Positions 1-7,591 of a stretch of 64,000 nt of DNA are shown here, piece after piece (the stretch's first letter is position 1; every line of letters begins with the position of its first letter). The notes below the pieces were generated by a model. That model had not been told where the DNA came from and searched no databases. It was given only the letters and a program-made list of their open reading frames with translations. Made by a program: the position numbers and the translations under genes. This stretch comes from an uncultured Bacteroides sp. (lineage in GTDB: Bacteria; Bacteroidota; Bacteroidia; Bacteroidales; Bacteroidaceae), in the NCBI GenBank assembly GCA_958477465.1, contig CAUEFX010000013.1:1-64000 (forward strand). The letters run 5' to 3'.

Positions 1-70
1 ACAGGGTTCCACAGAGTTTCTTATTCGTTGATGAGACGTGTATGACCACGAATTGACTTCCGATAATAGA

Positions 71-100
71 ACTCTGTGAAACTCTGTGTCACTCTGTGGT
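71..100. repeat. Three 10-bp tandem repeats (ACTCTGTGNN)
   Basis: Three consecutive decamers begin ACTCTGTG at 71, 81 and 91. An inverted copy, CACAGAGTTT, lies at 10-19 and could pair with 79-88. No gene is visible in positions 1-235. Confidence 0.7.
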
Positions 101-181
101 GTCTCCTTTATAATCTACATGATTTTACAACTGAGCCGTAATTCCGTTTCCTTTTTATATATAATGTATCGTAGATTTTCT

Positions 182-189
182 TATCTTTG
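182..189 (+). promoter_or_regulatory. -7 box TATCTTTG upstream of Cys-rich lipoprotein
   Basis: The sequence matches the Bacteroides -7 consensus TAnnTTTG 46 nt before the start at 236. No exact TTTG -33 box lies 19-21 nt upstream, only a T-rich run at 152-156. Confidence 0.55.
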
Positions 190-235
190 CGACATCAACT
201 TTTATTAATTTAATGTTTAAAGCAATTTTTGAAGT

Positions 236-520
236 ATGAAAACTAAATTTTTTCTGGCTGCTCTTGCAGTATCATTCTCTTTTGTATTGACTTCTTGTGG
301 TAACAAACCTGCAAATTCAGAGGTAGCTTCAGAAGCTGTAGAAGTAGAAGCTGTAGAAAGTGCTGCAACAGCTCCTTGCTGCAAAGCTGATTCTGCTGCT
401 TGTGATTCAGCAAAAGCATGTTGTGGAGACAAAGCTGATTGTGAAAAGAAAGCATGTTGCAAAGACAAAGCAGATTGTGAGAAGAAAGCAGATTGCAAAA
501 AAGACTGTGACAAGAAGTAA
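236..520 (+). CDS. Small cysteine- and lysine-rich lipoprotein
   Basis: A 94-residue secreted lipoprotein of unknown function. Residues 1-20 are a hydrophobic signal peptide ending in the lipobox LTSC, with Cys21 as the lipidation site. After an acidic Ala/Glu/Val linker (about 27-46), the C-terminal half carries 11 more cysteines in CC or single-C positions within Lys/Asp-rich repeats such as DKADCEKK. The arrangement resembles small metal-binding or metallothionein-like proteins, but no known domain is recognised and metal binding is inference only. It has its own -7 box and an intrinsic terminator, so it is probably monocistronic. The start is supported by the signal peptide. Confidence 0.85.
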   Translation: MKTKFFLAALAVSFSFVLTSCGNKPANSEVASEAVEVEAVESAATAPCCKADSAACDSAKACCGDKADCEKKACCKDKADCEKKADCKKDCDKK

Positions 521-547
521 TTTACAGTATTTTTAGTATGTAAATGA

Positions 548-590
548 ATGGGAATAAGGCATGTATATGTGTCTTATTCCCATTTTTTAT
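548..590 (+). terminator. Intrinsic terminator after the Cys-rich lipoprotein
   Basis: An 11-bp perfect stem (ATGGGAATAAG at 548-558 with CTTATTCCCAT at 573-583) is followed by a run of T at 583-588. Confidence 0.9.
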
Positions 591-684
591 TATAGAAACC
601 CATGGAGGATTGTGATATATTTACTGATAAATATCGATAATTCTTATGGAATGATATATTTTTGAATAAAAAAGTAACGTTTTG

Positions 685-715
685 TTTGGAGAAAAGGAAA
701 TTATCTCTACCTTTG
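685..715 (+). promoter_or_regulatory. Canonical Bacteroides promoter of the leu operon
   Basis: A -33 box TTTG (685-688) and a -7 box TACCTTTG (708-715) are separated by 19 bp, an exact match to the Bacteroides housekeeping promoter pattern. Transcription would start near 722, just upstream of the leader peptide ORF at 745. Confidence 0.85.
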
Positions 716-744
716 CATCGTCAAAATATAAAGAAGACAATAAC

Positions 745-828
745 ATGAATCAATCATTTATATATATTCTATTGTGTGGTATTATTATTCTACTGGCAGA
801 GTTTGGTGGAAGTGAGTATTGCATGTAG
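745..828 (+). CDS. leuL: Ile/Leu-rich leader peptide of the leu operon
   Basis: A 27-codon ORF between the promoter and leuA. It encodes clusters of branched-chain residues, YILLC followed by GIIILLAEF: five Ile codons and four Leu codons, with three Ile and two Leu codons in a row at 781-795. The ORF ends at 828, just before the terminator hairpin at 851-888. Its size, position and codon content match leader peptides of transcription attenuators such as enterobacterial leuL and ilvL, so it is probably translated for regulation and not for its product. The peptide is not homologous to the E. coli ones; the analogy rests on architecture. Confidence 0.75.
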   Translation: MNQSFIYILLCGIIILLAEFGGSEYCM

Positions 829-888
829 ATGTGTATGATGAAAATATACGAAAGCCTTTCTCACTTCCTGGTGCGAAAGGCTTTTTTT
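808..888 (+). promoter_or_regulatory. Attenuator: terminator hairpin with competing antiterminator pairing
   Basis: The terminator is a 10-bp perfect stem (AAAGCCTTTC at 851-860 with GAAAGGCTTT at 875-884), extended inward by CAC/GTG (862-864 with 871-873), and followed by seven T residues (882-888). The last codons of the leader peptide contain GGAAGTGAG (808-816), exactly complementary to CTCACTTCC (860-868), which covers the upper stem and loop of the terminator. A ribosome stalled on the Leu codons at 790-795 would leave 808-816 free to form that pairing. A ribosome that reaches the stop at 826 would mask it and allow termination. Confidence 0.75.
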
Positions 889-923
889 GATGATGATAAT
901 CCGATAAAAACAATAAAAAAACA

Positions 924-2423
924 ATGAGCGACAGATTATTTATTTTCGACACCACACTTAGAGATGGTGAACAGGTTCCGGGATGCCAGTTGAATACAGT
1001 AGAGAAAATTCAAGTAGCGAAGGCTCTGGAAATACTGGGCGTAGATGTGATTGAAGCGGGCTTCCCCATTTCCAGTCCGGGTGATTTTAATTCGGTGATC
1101 GAAATATCGAAAGCGGTGACATGGCCCACGATTTGTGCTTTGACGCGTGCGGTGCAGAAGGATATCGACGTAGCGGTAGATGCCTTGAAATTTGCCAAAC
1201 ATAAACGTATCCATACAGGAATTGGTACATCAGATTCTCACATCAAGTATAAATTCAATTCGAACCGTGAGGAGATTATAGAGCGTGCGGTAGCGGCAGT
1301 GAAGTATGCCCGTCGTTTTGTGGATGATGTGGAGTTTTATGCGGAGGATGCCGGCCGTACGGATAATGAATATTTGGCACGTGTGGTTGAAGCCGTTATT
1401 AAGGCGGGAGCTACCGTTGTGAATATTCCTGATACAACCGGTTATTGCCTGCCCTCGGAATACGGTGCGAAAATTAAATATCTGATAGAGCATGTGACAG
1501 GCATTGAGAAGGCAATCTTGTCTACGCATTGCCATAATGACTTGGGCATGGCCACTGCCAATACGATGGCCGGTGTCTTGAATGGAGCACGTCAGGTGGA
1601 AGTGACCATTAACGGAATCGGTGAACGTGCCGGAAATACCGCACTTGAAGAGATAGCCATGATTATCAAGAGCCATCATGAGATAGATATCGAAACGAAT
1701 ATCAATACCCATAAGATTTATCCGACGAGCCGGATGGTATCGAGCTTGATGAATATGCCTGTACAGCCGAACAAAGCGATTGTCGGACGAAATGCTTTTG
1801 CACATTCATCGGGAATCCACCAGGATGGCGTGTTGAAGAACGTGCAGACTTATGAGATTATCGACCCGAAAGATGTGGGCATTGATGATAACTCCATCGT
1901 ATTGACGGCTCGCAGCGGGCGTGCAGCTTTGAAGAACCGTCTTTCTGTGTTAGGCGTGACGCTTGACCAAGAAAAATTGGATAAGGTATATGAAGAGTTC
2001 TTGAAGCTGGCTGATCGTAAAAAGGATATTCATGATGATGATATTCTTGTATTGGCAGGGGCCGACCGCAGCCAAAATCATCGCATTAAATTGGAATACC
2101 TTCAGGTGACGAGTGGAGTGGGAGTACGTTCCGTGGCCAGCATCGGATTGAATATAGCCGGTGAAAAATTTGAAGCGGCAGCCAGCGGAAATGGTCCGGT
2201 AGATGCTGCAATTAAGGCATTGAAACGGATAATAGATCGACAGATGACTTTGAAAGAGTTCACGATTCAAGCGATCAGCAAAGGTAGTGATGATGTAGGT
2301 AAGGTACACATGCAGGTGGAATATGACAACCAGATGTATTACGGTTTCGGTGCCAATACGGATATTATTGCCGCATCCGTAGAAGCCTACATCGACTGTA
2401 TCAACAAATTCAAGATGGGATAG
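924..2423 (+). CDS. leuA: 2-isopropylmalate synthase
   Basis: Catalyses the first committed step of leucine synthesis, condensing acetyl-CoA with 2-oxoisovalerate in the cytoplasm. The 499-residue protein starts with the HMGL-like TIM barrel signature FDTTLRDGEQ (residues 8-17). It has the metal-binding HCHNDLG motif near residue 200, the GIHQDGVLK segment near 298, and a C-terminal LeuA dimer/allosteric domain from about residue 390 (SGNGPVDAAIKAL), where leucine feedback normally acts. It is the first structural gene of the operon, 36 nt after the attenuator T-run. A second paralogue, at 4640, shares the same barrel. Annotation of this copy as the true IPMS is well supported by length and the regulatory domain. 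Confidence 0.95.
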   Translation: MSDRLFIFDTTLRDGEQVPGCQLNTVEKIQVAKALEILGVDVIEAGFPISSPGDFNSVIEISKAVTWPTICALTRAVQKDIDVAVDALKFAKHKRIHTGIGTSDSHIKYKFNSNREEIIERAVAAVKYARRFVDDVEFYAEDAGRTDNEYLARVVEAVIKAGATVVNIPDTTGYCLPSEYGAKIKYLIEHVTGIEKAILSTHCHNDLGMATANTMAGVLNGARQVEVTINGIGERAGNTALEEIAMIIKSHHEIDIETNINTHKIYPTSRMVSSLMNMPVQPNKAIVGRNAFAHSSGIHQDGVLKNVQTYEIIDPKDVGIDDNSIVLTARSGRAALKNRLSVLGVTLDQEKLDKVYEEFLKLADRKKDIHDDDILVLAGADRSQNHRIKLEYLQVTSGVGVRSVASIGLNIAGEKFEAAASGNGPVDAAIKALKRIIDRQMTLKEFTIQAISKGSDDVGKVHMQVEYDNQMYYGFGANTDIIAASVEAYIDCINKFKMG

Positions 2424-2434
2424 GAATTGTCATC

Positions 2435-2551
2435 AGGCGGTTTATGATTTACGGTTGAAGCGAGTTTCGTAAATCCGAATCGTCTGTGCAAGTCAAAAGT
2501 AATATCAATCGTAAATCGTAAATTGTAAATCGTAAAATCGTAAATAGACAA
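2435..2551 (+). repeat. leuA-leuC spacer with iterated CGTAAAT phrases
   Basis: The spacer contains GATTTACGG near 2446, its inverse CGTAAATCC near 2469, and then repeated TCGTAAAT-type phrases up to the leuC start. It is clearly homologous, by eye, to the leuC-leuD spacer at 3961-4070: both contain ATCGTCTGTG and AGTAATATC in the same order. Confidence 0.8.
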
Positions 2552-3946
2552 ATGAATACATTATTTGATAAGATCTGGGATGCACACATCGTAACGATGG
2601 TGGAAGACGGTCCTACACAACTTTATATCGACAGATTGTATTGCCATGAAGTAACCAGTCCGCAGGCTTTTGCAGGATTGCGTGCACGTGGAATCAAATG
2701 TTTCCGTCCGGAAAAAATATATTGCATGCCGGATCATAATACGCCGACACACGATCAGGATAAGCCGATCGAAGATCCTGTTTCCAGAACACAGGTGGAT
2801 ACTTTGGCAAAGAATGCTAAAGATTTCGGTCTGACTCACTTCGGCATGATGGATAAAAGAAACGGTATCATACATGTGGTCGGTCCGGAACGTGGATTGA
2901 CTCTACCGGGCATGACGATTGTCTGCGGAGATTCGCATACTTCTACTCACGGAGCGATGGGAGCGGTGGCTTTCGGCATCGGAACCAGTGAGGTGGAGAT
3001 GGTATTGGCATCACAGTGTATTTTGCAGTCGCGTCCCAAAACGATGCGTATCACGGTGGATGGAAAACCGGGTAAAGGAGTTACTGCCAAGGACATTGCA
3101 CTTTATATGATGTCGAAGATGACGACCAGCGGTGCGACCGGCTATTTTGTGGAATATGCGGGTGAAGCGATTCGTAATCTGACAATGGAGGGGCGTCTGA
3201 CCCTTTGCAACCTCTCTATCGAGATGGGGGCACGCGGTGGTATGGTAGCTCCGGATGAAGTTACATTCGAATATATCAAGGGACGTGAAAATGCACCGAA
3301 AGGTGAAGAATGGGAGAAGGCGTTGGCTTACTGGAAAACGTTGAAGAGCGAAGAGGATGCCGTCTTTGATAAGGAAGTACGCTTTGATGCTGCGGACATC
3401 GAACCGATGATTACTTACGGAACGAATCCGGGGATGGGTATGGGAATCACCCAATCTATCCCGTCTACAGACGATATGAATGAAACGGCAAAGGCGTCTT
3501 TTATCAAATCCTTGGATTATATGGGCTTTCAGCCGGGAGAGTCTTTGCTGGGTAAGAAGATAGATTATGTATTCCTGGGGGCTTGTACTAATGGCCGTAT
3601 TGAAGATTTCCGGGCATTCGCTTCTTTGGTGAAAGGGCGGAAGAAAGCCGATCATGTGACTGCATGGCTGGTTCCCGGTTCTTGGATGGTAGATGAGCAG
3701 ATTCGGAAAGAGGGATTGGATAAGATTCTGGAAGAAGCCGGTTTTGCTATCCGTCAGCCGGGTTGCTCGGCTTGTCTGGCAATGAATGACGATAAGATAC
3801 CGGCTGGCAAATATTCCGTATCTACCAGTAACCGTAACTTTGAAGGCCGTCAGGGGCCGGGAGCACGTACATTGCTGGCAAGTCCGCTTGTGGCTGCTGC
3901 AGCGGCGGTGACCGGAGTGATTACCGATCCGAGAGAAATGATGTGA
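2552..3946 (+). CDS. leuC: 3-isopropylmalate dehydratase, large subunit
   Basis: Large subunit of the aconitase-family isomerase that converts 2-isopropylmalate to 3-isopropylmalate with LeuD; the same enzyme can process citramalate for isoleucine synthesis. At 464 residues it has the expected length. Visible landmarks are the aconitase segment GDSHTSTHGA (about residue 128) and the [4Fe-4S] cysteines in LGACTNGR (about 347) and PGCSACLAMN (about 407-410). It lies in the leu operon between two homologous spacers. Oxygen sensitivity of the cluster is known for the family and suits an anaerobe. Confidence 0.95.
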   Translation: MNTLFDKIWDAHIVTMVEDGPTQLYIDRLYCHEVTSPQAFAGLRARGIKCFRPEKIYCMPDHNTPTHDQDKPIEDPVSRTQVDTLAKNAKDFGLTHFGMMDKRNGIIHVVGPERGLTLPGMTIVCGDSHTSTHGAMGAVAFGIGTSEVEMVLASQCILQSRPKTMRITVDGKPGKGVTAKDIALYMMSKMTTSGATGYFVEYAGEAIRNLTMEGRLTLCNLSIEMGARGGMVAPDEVTFEYIKGRENAPKGEEWEKALAYWKTLKSEEDAVFDKEVRFDAADIEPMITYGTNPGMGMGITQSIPSTDDMNETAKASFIKSLDYMGFQPGESLLGKKIDYVFLGACTNGRIEDFRAFASLVKGRKKADHVTAWLVPGSWMVDEQIRKEGLDKILEEAGFAIRQPGCSACLAMNDDKIPAGKYSVSTSNRNFEGRQGPGARTLLASPLVAAAAAVTGVITDPREMM

Positions 3947-3960
3947 TAGGATTTACGGTG

Positions 3961-4070
3961 AGGCGGTGTTCCTTTTACGGTTGGAGTAAGTTCCGTAAAC
4001 GGGGATCGTCTGTGTAAGTCCAAAGTAATATCGATCGTAAATAGTAAATCGTTAAATCGTAAATAGAAAG
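3961..4070 (+). repeat. leuC-leuD spacer, homologous to the leuA-leuC spacer
   Basis: The order of motifs matches the spacer at 2435-2551: AGGCGGT, TTTACGGTTG, CGTAAA, ATCGTCTGTG, AGTAATATC, then iterated TCGTAAAT before the leuD start. Here the iterated tract is shorter. The two spacers flank leuC as imperfect direct repeats. Confidence 0.8.
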
Positions 4071-4661
4071 ATGAAAGCAAAATTCAATATATTGACAAGT
4101 ACATGTGTCCCTCTGCCATTGGAGAATGTAGATACAGACCAGATTATACCGGCACGTTTTCTGAAAGCGACGACGAAAGAGGGATTCGGAGAGAATCTGT
4201 TTCGCGACTGGCGTTATGACAAACAGGGAAATAAGATCGAATCATTTGTACTGAATGATCCTACTTATGGCGGACAGATTTTGGTGGCCGGAAAGAATTT
4301 CGGTTCGGGGTCGAGCCGTGAGCATGCTGCATGGGCCATTGCCGATTATGGTTTCCGGGTGGTGGTGAGCAGTTTCTTTGCCGATATTCATAAGAATAAT
4401 GAGTTGAACAATTTCGTGTTACCAGTGGTGGTAACCGAGGAGTTCCTGGCAGAGTTGTTTGACTCTATCTTCAAGAACCCGAAAACAGAAGTAGAGGTGA
4501 ATCTTCCGGAGCAGACCATCACCAACAAGGCTACCGGAAAAAGCGAATCTTTTGAAATCAATGCGTATAAGAAGCATTGTCTTATGAATGGATTGGATGA
4601 TATAGATTTCTTGCTGACAAACAAAGATAAGATAGAACAATGGGAAAAGGCGTCAAAATAG
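4071..4661 (+). CDS. leuD: 3-isopropylmalate dehydratase, small subunit
   Basis: Small swivelling subunit of isopropylmalate isomerase, partner of LeuC. The 196-residue length is typical. The hallmark GKNFGSGSSREHAAWAI, the substrate-contacting loop of the aconitase swivel domain, lies near residues 75-91. The 3' end overlaps the next gene by 22 nt, which points to translational coupling with the LeuA-like synthase. The start is fixed by the conserved N-terminus (FNILTSTCVPLPLENVDTDQ). Confidence 0.95.
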   Translation: MKAKFNILTSTCVPLPLENVDTDQIIPARFLKATTKEGFGENLFRDWRYDKQGNKIESFVLNDPTYGGQILVAGKNFGSGSSREHAAWAIADYGFRVVVSSFFADIHKNNELNNFVLPVVVTEEFLAELFDSIFKNPKTEVEVNLPEQTITNKATGKSESFEINAYKKHCLMNGLDDIDFLLTNKDKIEQWEKASK

Positions 4662-6169
4662 AAATCATGGACACCACCCTCCGCGACGGTGAGCAGACCA
4701 GCGGAGTGTCTTTTGTGCCCCATGAAAAACTAATGATAGCCCGACTCTTGCTGGAAGAACTGAAGGTAGACCGTGTGGAGGTGGCTTCGGCACGGGTGTC
4801 TGAAGGAGAATTCAACGCGGTAAAGATGATCTGTGACTGGGCCGCCCGTAGAAATTTGCTGCAAAAGGTAGAGGTCTTGGGATTTGTGGACGGTCATACT
4901 TCGCTGGACTGGATTCATGCCACCGGATGCCGTGTCATCAATTTGCTGTGCAAAGGTTCGCAGAAGCACTGCACCTATCAGTTGAAGAAAACGCCCGAAG
5001 AGCATATCGAAGACATTCTTGCCGTAGTGGATTATGCCAACGAATTGGACATCGAAGTCAATGTGTACCTTGAAGATTGGAGCAACGGCATGAAGGATTC
5101 TCCCGAATATGTGTTCCGGCTTGTCGATGCGCTGAAGCAGACCAGTATCAAGCGTTTCATGTTGCCTGATACGTTAGGTATTCTGAATCCGTTGCAGGTG
5201 ATCGAGTTCATGCGGAAGATGAAAAAACGTTATCCGGATACACATTTCGACTTCCATGCCCACAATGATTACGACCTGGCGGTGAGCAATGTGCTTGCAG
5301 CCGTGTTGAGTGGTGTGAAAGGGCTTCATACGACCATCAACGGTCTGGGCGAGCGTGCGGGCAATGCTCCTTTGGCAAGTGTGCAGGCTATTCTGAAAGA
5401 TCATTTCAATGCCATCACCAATATCGATGAAAGCCGCCTGAACGATGTGAGCCGGGTGGTGGAATCTTATTCCGGTATTGTGATACCTGCCAATAAGCCG
5501 ATAGTCGGTGAGAATGTATTCACACAGGTGGCCGGTGTGCATGCGGATGGCGACAACAAGAGCAACCTTTATTGCAACGACCTTTTGCCCGAACGTTTCG
5601 GGCGGGTACGCGAGTATGCTTTAGGAAAAACATCCGGTAAGGCGAACATTCGCAAGAATCTCGAAAGCTTAGGGCTCGAACTGGACGAAGAATCCATGAG
5701 AAAAGTAACCGAACGTATCATCGAGCTTGGCGACAAGAAAGAACTTGTGACACAGGAGGATCTTCCGTATATCATCTCCGATGTATTGAAGCACGACGGC
5801 ATGAATAATAAAGTGAAACTGAAGAGCTATTTTGTGACGTTGGCAAGCGGATTGAAACCGATGGCTACACTGAGCGTTGAAATAGACGGGCAGGTGTACG
5901 AAGAGAGTTCATCCGGTGACGGTCAGTACGATGCCTTTGTGCGTGCATTGCGCAAAATATATAAAGTAACCTTGGGGCGCAAATTCCCGATGCTGATAAA
6001 TTATGCCGTGAGCATTCCTCCCGGCGGGCGTACGGATGCTTTCGTGCAGACGGTCATCACCTGGAGTTACGGTGAAAAAGTATTCCGTACCCGCGGACTG
6101 GACGCTGACCAGACAGAAGCCGCCATCAAGGCCACGATTAAAATGCTGAATATAATAGAAGAATATTAA
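4640..6169 (+). CDS. cimA: Second LeuA-family synthase, probable (R)-citramalate synthase
   Basis: A 509-residue alpha-isopropylmalate/citramalate/homocitrate synthase family member. It has the barrel signature MDTTLRDGEQTSG (from residue 10), the metal-binding HAHNDYDLA near residue 210, GVHADGD near 300, and a C-terminal LeuA-type regulatory domain with SSGDGQYDAF near 418. It overlaps leuD by 22 nt and is followed by leuB. Citramalate synthase makes (R)-citramalate from pyruvate and acetyl-CoA; LeuCD and LeuB then give 2-oxobutyrate for isoleucine without threonine. The location among leuCDB supports this role, but substrate choice cannot be read from the sequence by eye. A duplicate isopropylmalate synthase is the alternative, so the symbol is tentative. 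Confidence 0.7.
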   Translation: MGKGVKIEIMDTTLRDGEQTSGVSFVPHEKLMIARLLLEELKVDRVEVASARVSEGEFNAVKMICDWAARRNLLQKVEVLGFVDGHTSLDWIHATGCRVINLLCKGSQKHCTYQLKKTPEEHIEDILAVVDYANELDIEVNVYLEDWSNGMKDSPEYVFRLVDALKQTSIKRFMLPDTLGILNPLQVIEFMRKMKKRYPDTHFDFHAHNDYDLAVSNVLAAVLSGVKGLHTTINGLGERAGNAPLASVQAILKDHFNAITNIDESRLNDVSRVVESYSGIVIPANKPIVGENVFTQVAGVHADGDNKSNLYCNDLLPERFGRVREYALGKTSGKANIRKNLESLGLELDEESMRKVTERIIELGDKKELVTQEDLPYIISDVLKHDGMNNKVKLKSYFVTLASGLKPMATLSVEIDGQVYEESSSGDGQYDAFVRALRKIYKVTLGRKFPMLINYAVSIPPGGRTDAFVQTVITWSYGEKVFRTRGLDADQTEAAIKATIKMLNIIEEY

Positions 6170-6183
6170 TAATGGTGATAAGA

Positions 6184-6267
6184 GATTAGTGATAAGTGAT
6201 CGGCGGGAATCCCCCGGTGATTACTGTCGCTAACCGCTTATCACTAATCACTAATTTACTAATTAAC
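6184..6267 (+). repeat. leuB leader: perfect 13-bp inverted repeat plus CACTAAT phrases
   Basis: GATTAGTGATAAG (6184-6196) pairs perfectly with CTTATCACTAATC (6237-6249). The right arm continues as iterated ACTAATCACTAATTTACTAA immediately before the leuB start at 6268, so the mRNA leader can form a long stem. Confidence 0.8.
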
Positions 6268-7329
6268 ATGGATTTTAAAATTGCTGTATTAGCGGGAGAC
6301 GGCATCGGACCGGAGATTTCCGTACAAGGTGTGGATGTGATGAGTGCCGTTTGTGAGAAATTTGGACATAAGGTAGATTATGAATATGCCATTTGCGGTG
6401 CGGATGCGATTGATAAGGTGGGCGATCCTTTTCCGGAAGAGACTTTCCGGATATGCAAGGAAGCTGATGCCGTGCTTTTTTCTGCCGTAGGTGACCCGAA
6501 GTTTGATAATGATCCCACTGCCAAGGTGCGTCCGGAACAGGGATTGCTGGCTATGCGTAAGAAGTTGGGGCTTTTTGCAAACATACGCCCCGTGCAGACT
6601 TTTAAATGCTTGGTTCATAAGTCGCCTTTGCGTGCCGAACTGGTAGACGGAGCTGATTTCCTTTGCATCCGCGAATTGACCGGCGGTATGTATTTCGGTG
6701 AAAAATACCAGGACAACGACAAGGCTTATGATACGAACATGTACACCCGCCCCGAGATAGAGCGTATCTTGAAGACGGCTTTTGAGTATGCGATGAAACG
6801 TCGTAAGCATCTTACGGTGGTAGATAAGGCAAATGTGCTTGCCTCCAGCCGTTTGTGGCGTCAGATTGCACAGGAGATGGCACCTTCTTATCCTGAAGTG
6901 ACCACGGATTATATGTTTGTGGATAATGCGGCTATGAAGATGATACAGGAACCGAAATTCTTTGATGTGATGGTGACGGAGAATACCTTCGGAGATATTC
7001 TGACGGATGAAGGTTCGGTTATCAGTGGTTCTATGGGATTGCTGCCTTCGGCTTCGACCGGTGAAAGCACTCCGGTATTCGAGCCGATTCACGGTTCATG
7101 GCCACAGGCAAAAGGGCTGAATATCGCCAATCCGTTGGCACAGATTCTTTCGGTGGCTATGCTTTTCGAGTATTTCGACTGTAAAGAAGAGGGAGCATTG
7201 ATCCGCCGTGCGGTAGACGCGTCTTTGGATGCCAATGTTCGTACTCCGGAGATACAGGTGGCCGGTGGTGAAAAATACGGCACGAAGGAAGTCGGAGAGT
7301 GGATTGTCGATTATATCCGGAAGGCGTAA
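6268..7329 (+). CDS. leuB: 3-isopropylmalate dehydrogenase
   Basis: NAD-dependent oxidative decarboxylation of 3-isopropylmalate, the third pathway-specific step of leucine synthesis; it can also act on 3-methylmalate in the citramalate route. The 353-residue protein begins MDFKIAVLAGDGIGPEI. It carries the family segments TENTFGDILTDEGS (about 246) and GSWPQAKGLNIANP (about 278). An in-frame upstream start at 6196 would add 24 residues encoded by the repeat-rich leader. I choose the ATG at 6268 because it starts directly at the conserved Rossmann-like strand. It is the last gene of the operon and is followed by a palindromic element. Confidence 0.95.
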   Translation: MDFKIAVLAGDGIGPEISVQGVDVMSAVCEKFGHKVDYEYAICGADAIDKVGDPFPEETFRICKEADAVLFSAVGDPKFDNDPTAKVRPEQGLLAMRKKLGLFANIRPVQTFKCLVHKSPLRAELVDGADFLCIRELTGGMYFGEKYQDNDKAYDTNMYTRPEIERILKTAFEYAMKRRKHLTVVDKANVLASSRLWRQIAQEMAPSYPEVTTDYMFVDNAAMKMIQEPKFFDVMVTENTFGDILTDEGSVISGSMGLLPSASTGESTPVFEPIHGSWPQAKGLNIANPLAQILSVAMLFEYFDCKEEGALIRRAVDASLDANVRTPEIQVAGGEKYGTKEVGEWIVDYIRKA

Positions 7330-7401
7330 GATAAAGCCTCTCCCCAACCCTCTCCGTAGGAGAGGAAGCTAAGTTAGTTCTGTAACTGATTAATAAACAA
7401 G

Positions 7402-7583
7402 AGAGGGTGTGTCAAAACTGAATTTTAGGAAAAGAAAACTTTCAATCTAAAAACTGACGCTCTATTCAACCATAAAAAGAGCCATATCATTACTCAAAAA
7501 TAGAGTTGATATGGCTCTTTTATATCTATTGATTACAATCTGTAACTTTTCAGAGTGGACATTTTAGTTTTGACACACCCTCT
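7402..7583. repeat. Palindromic element 1 (GAGGGTGTGTCAAAACT ends) between convergent genes
   Basis: The ends are a perfect 18-bp inverted repeat, AGAGGGTGTGTCAAAACT (7402-7419) with its complement at 7566-7583. Inside is a second 15-bp hairpin (AAAAGAGCCATATCA at 7475-7489 with 7507-7521) followed by T-rich sequence, which looks like an intrinsic terminator for leuB. The core GGACATTTTAGTTTTGACAC near the right end recurs in other copies (20779 and 51961). It sits between leuB (+) and the PAP2 gene (-). Confidence 0.85.
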
Positions 7584-7591
7584 TTCATATC

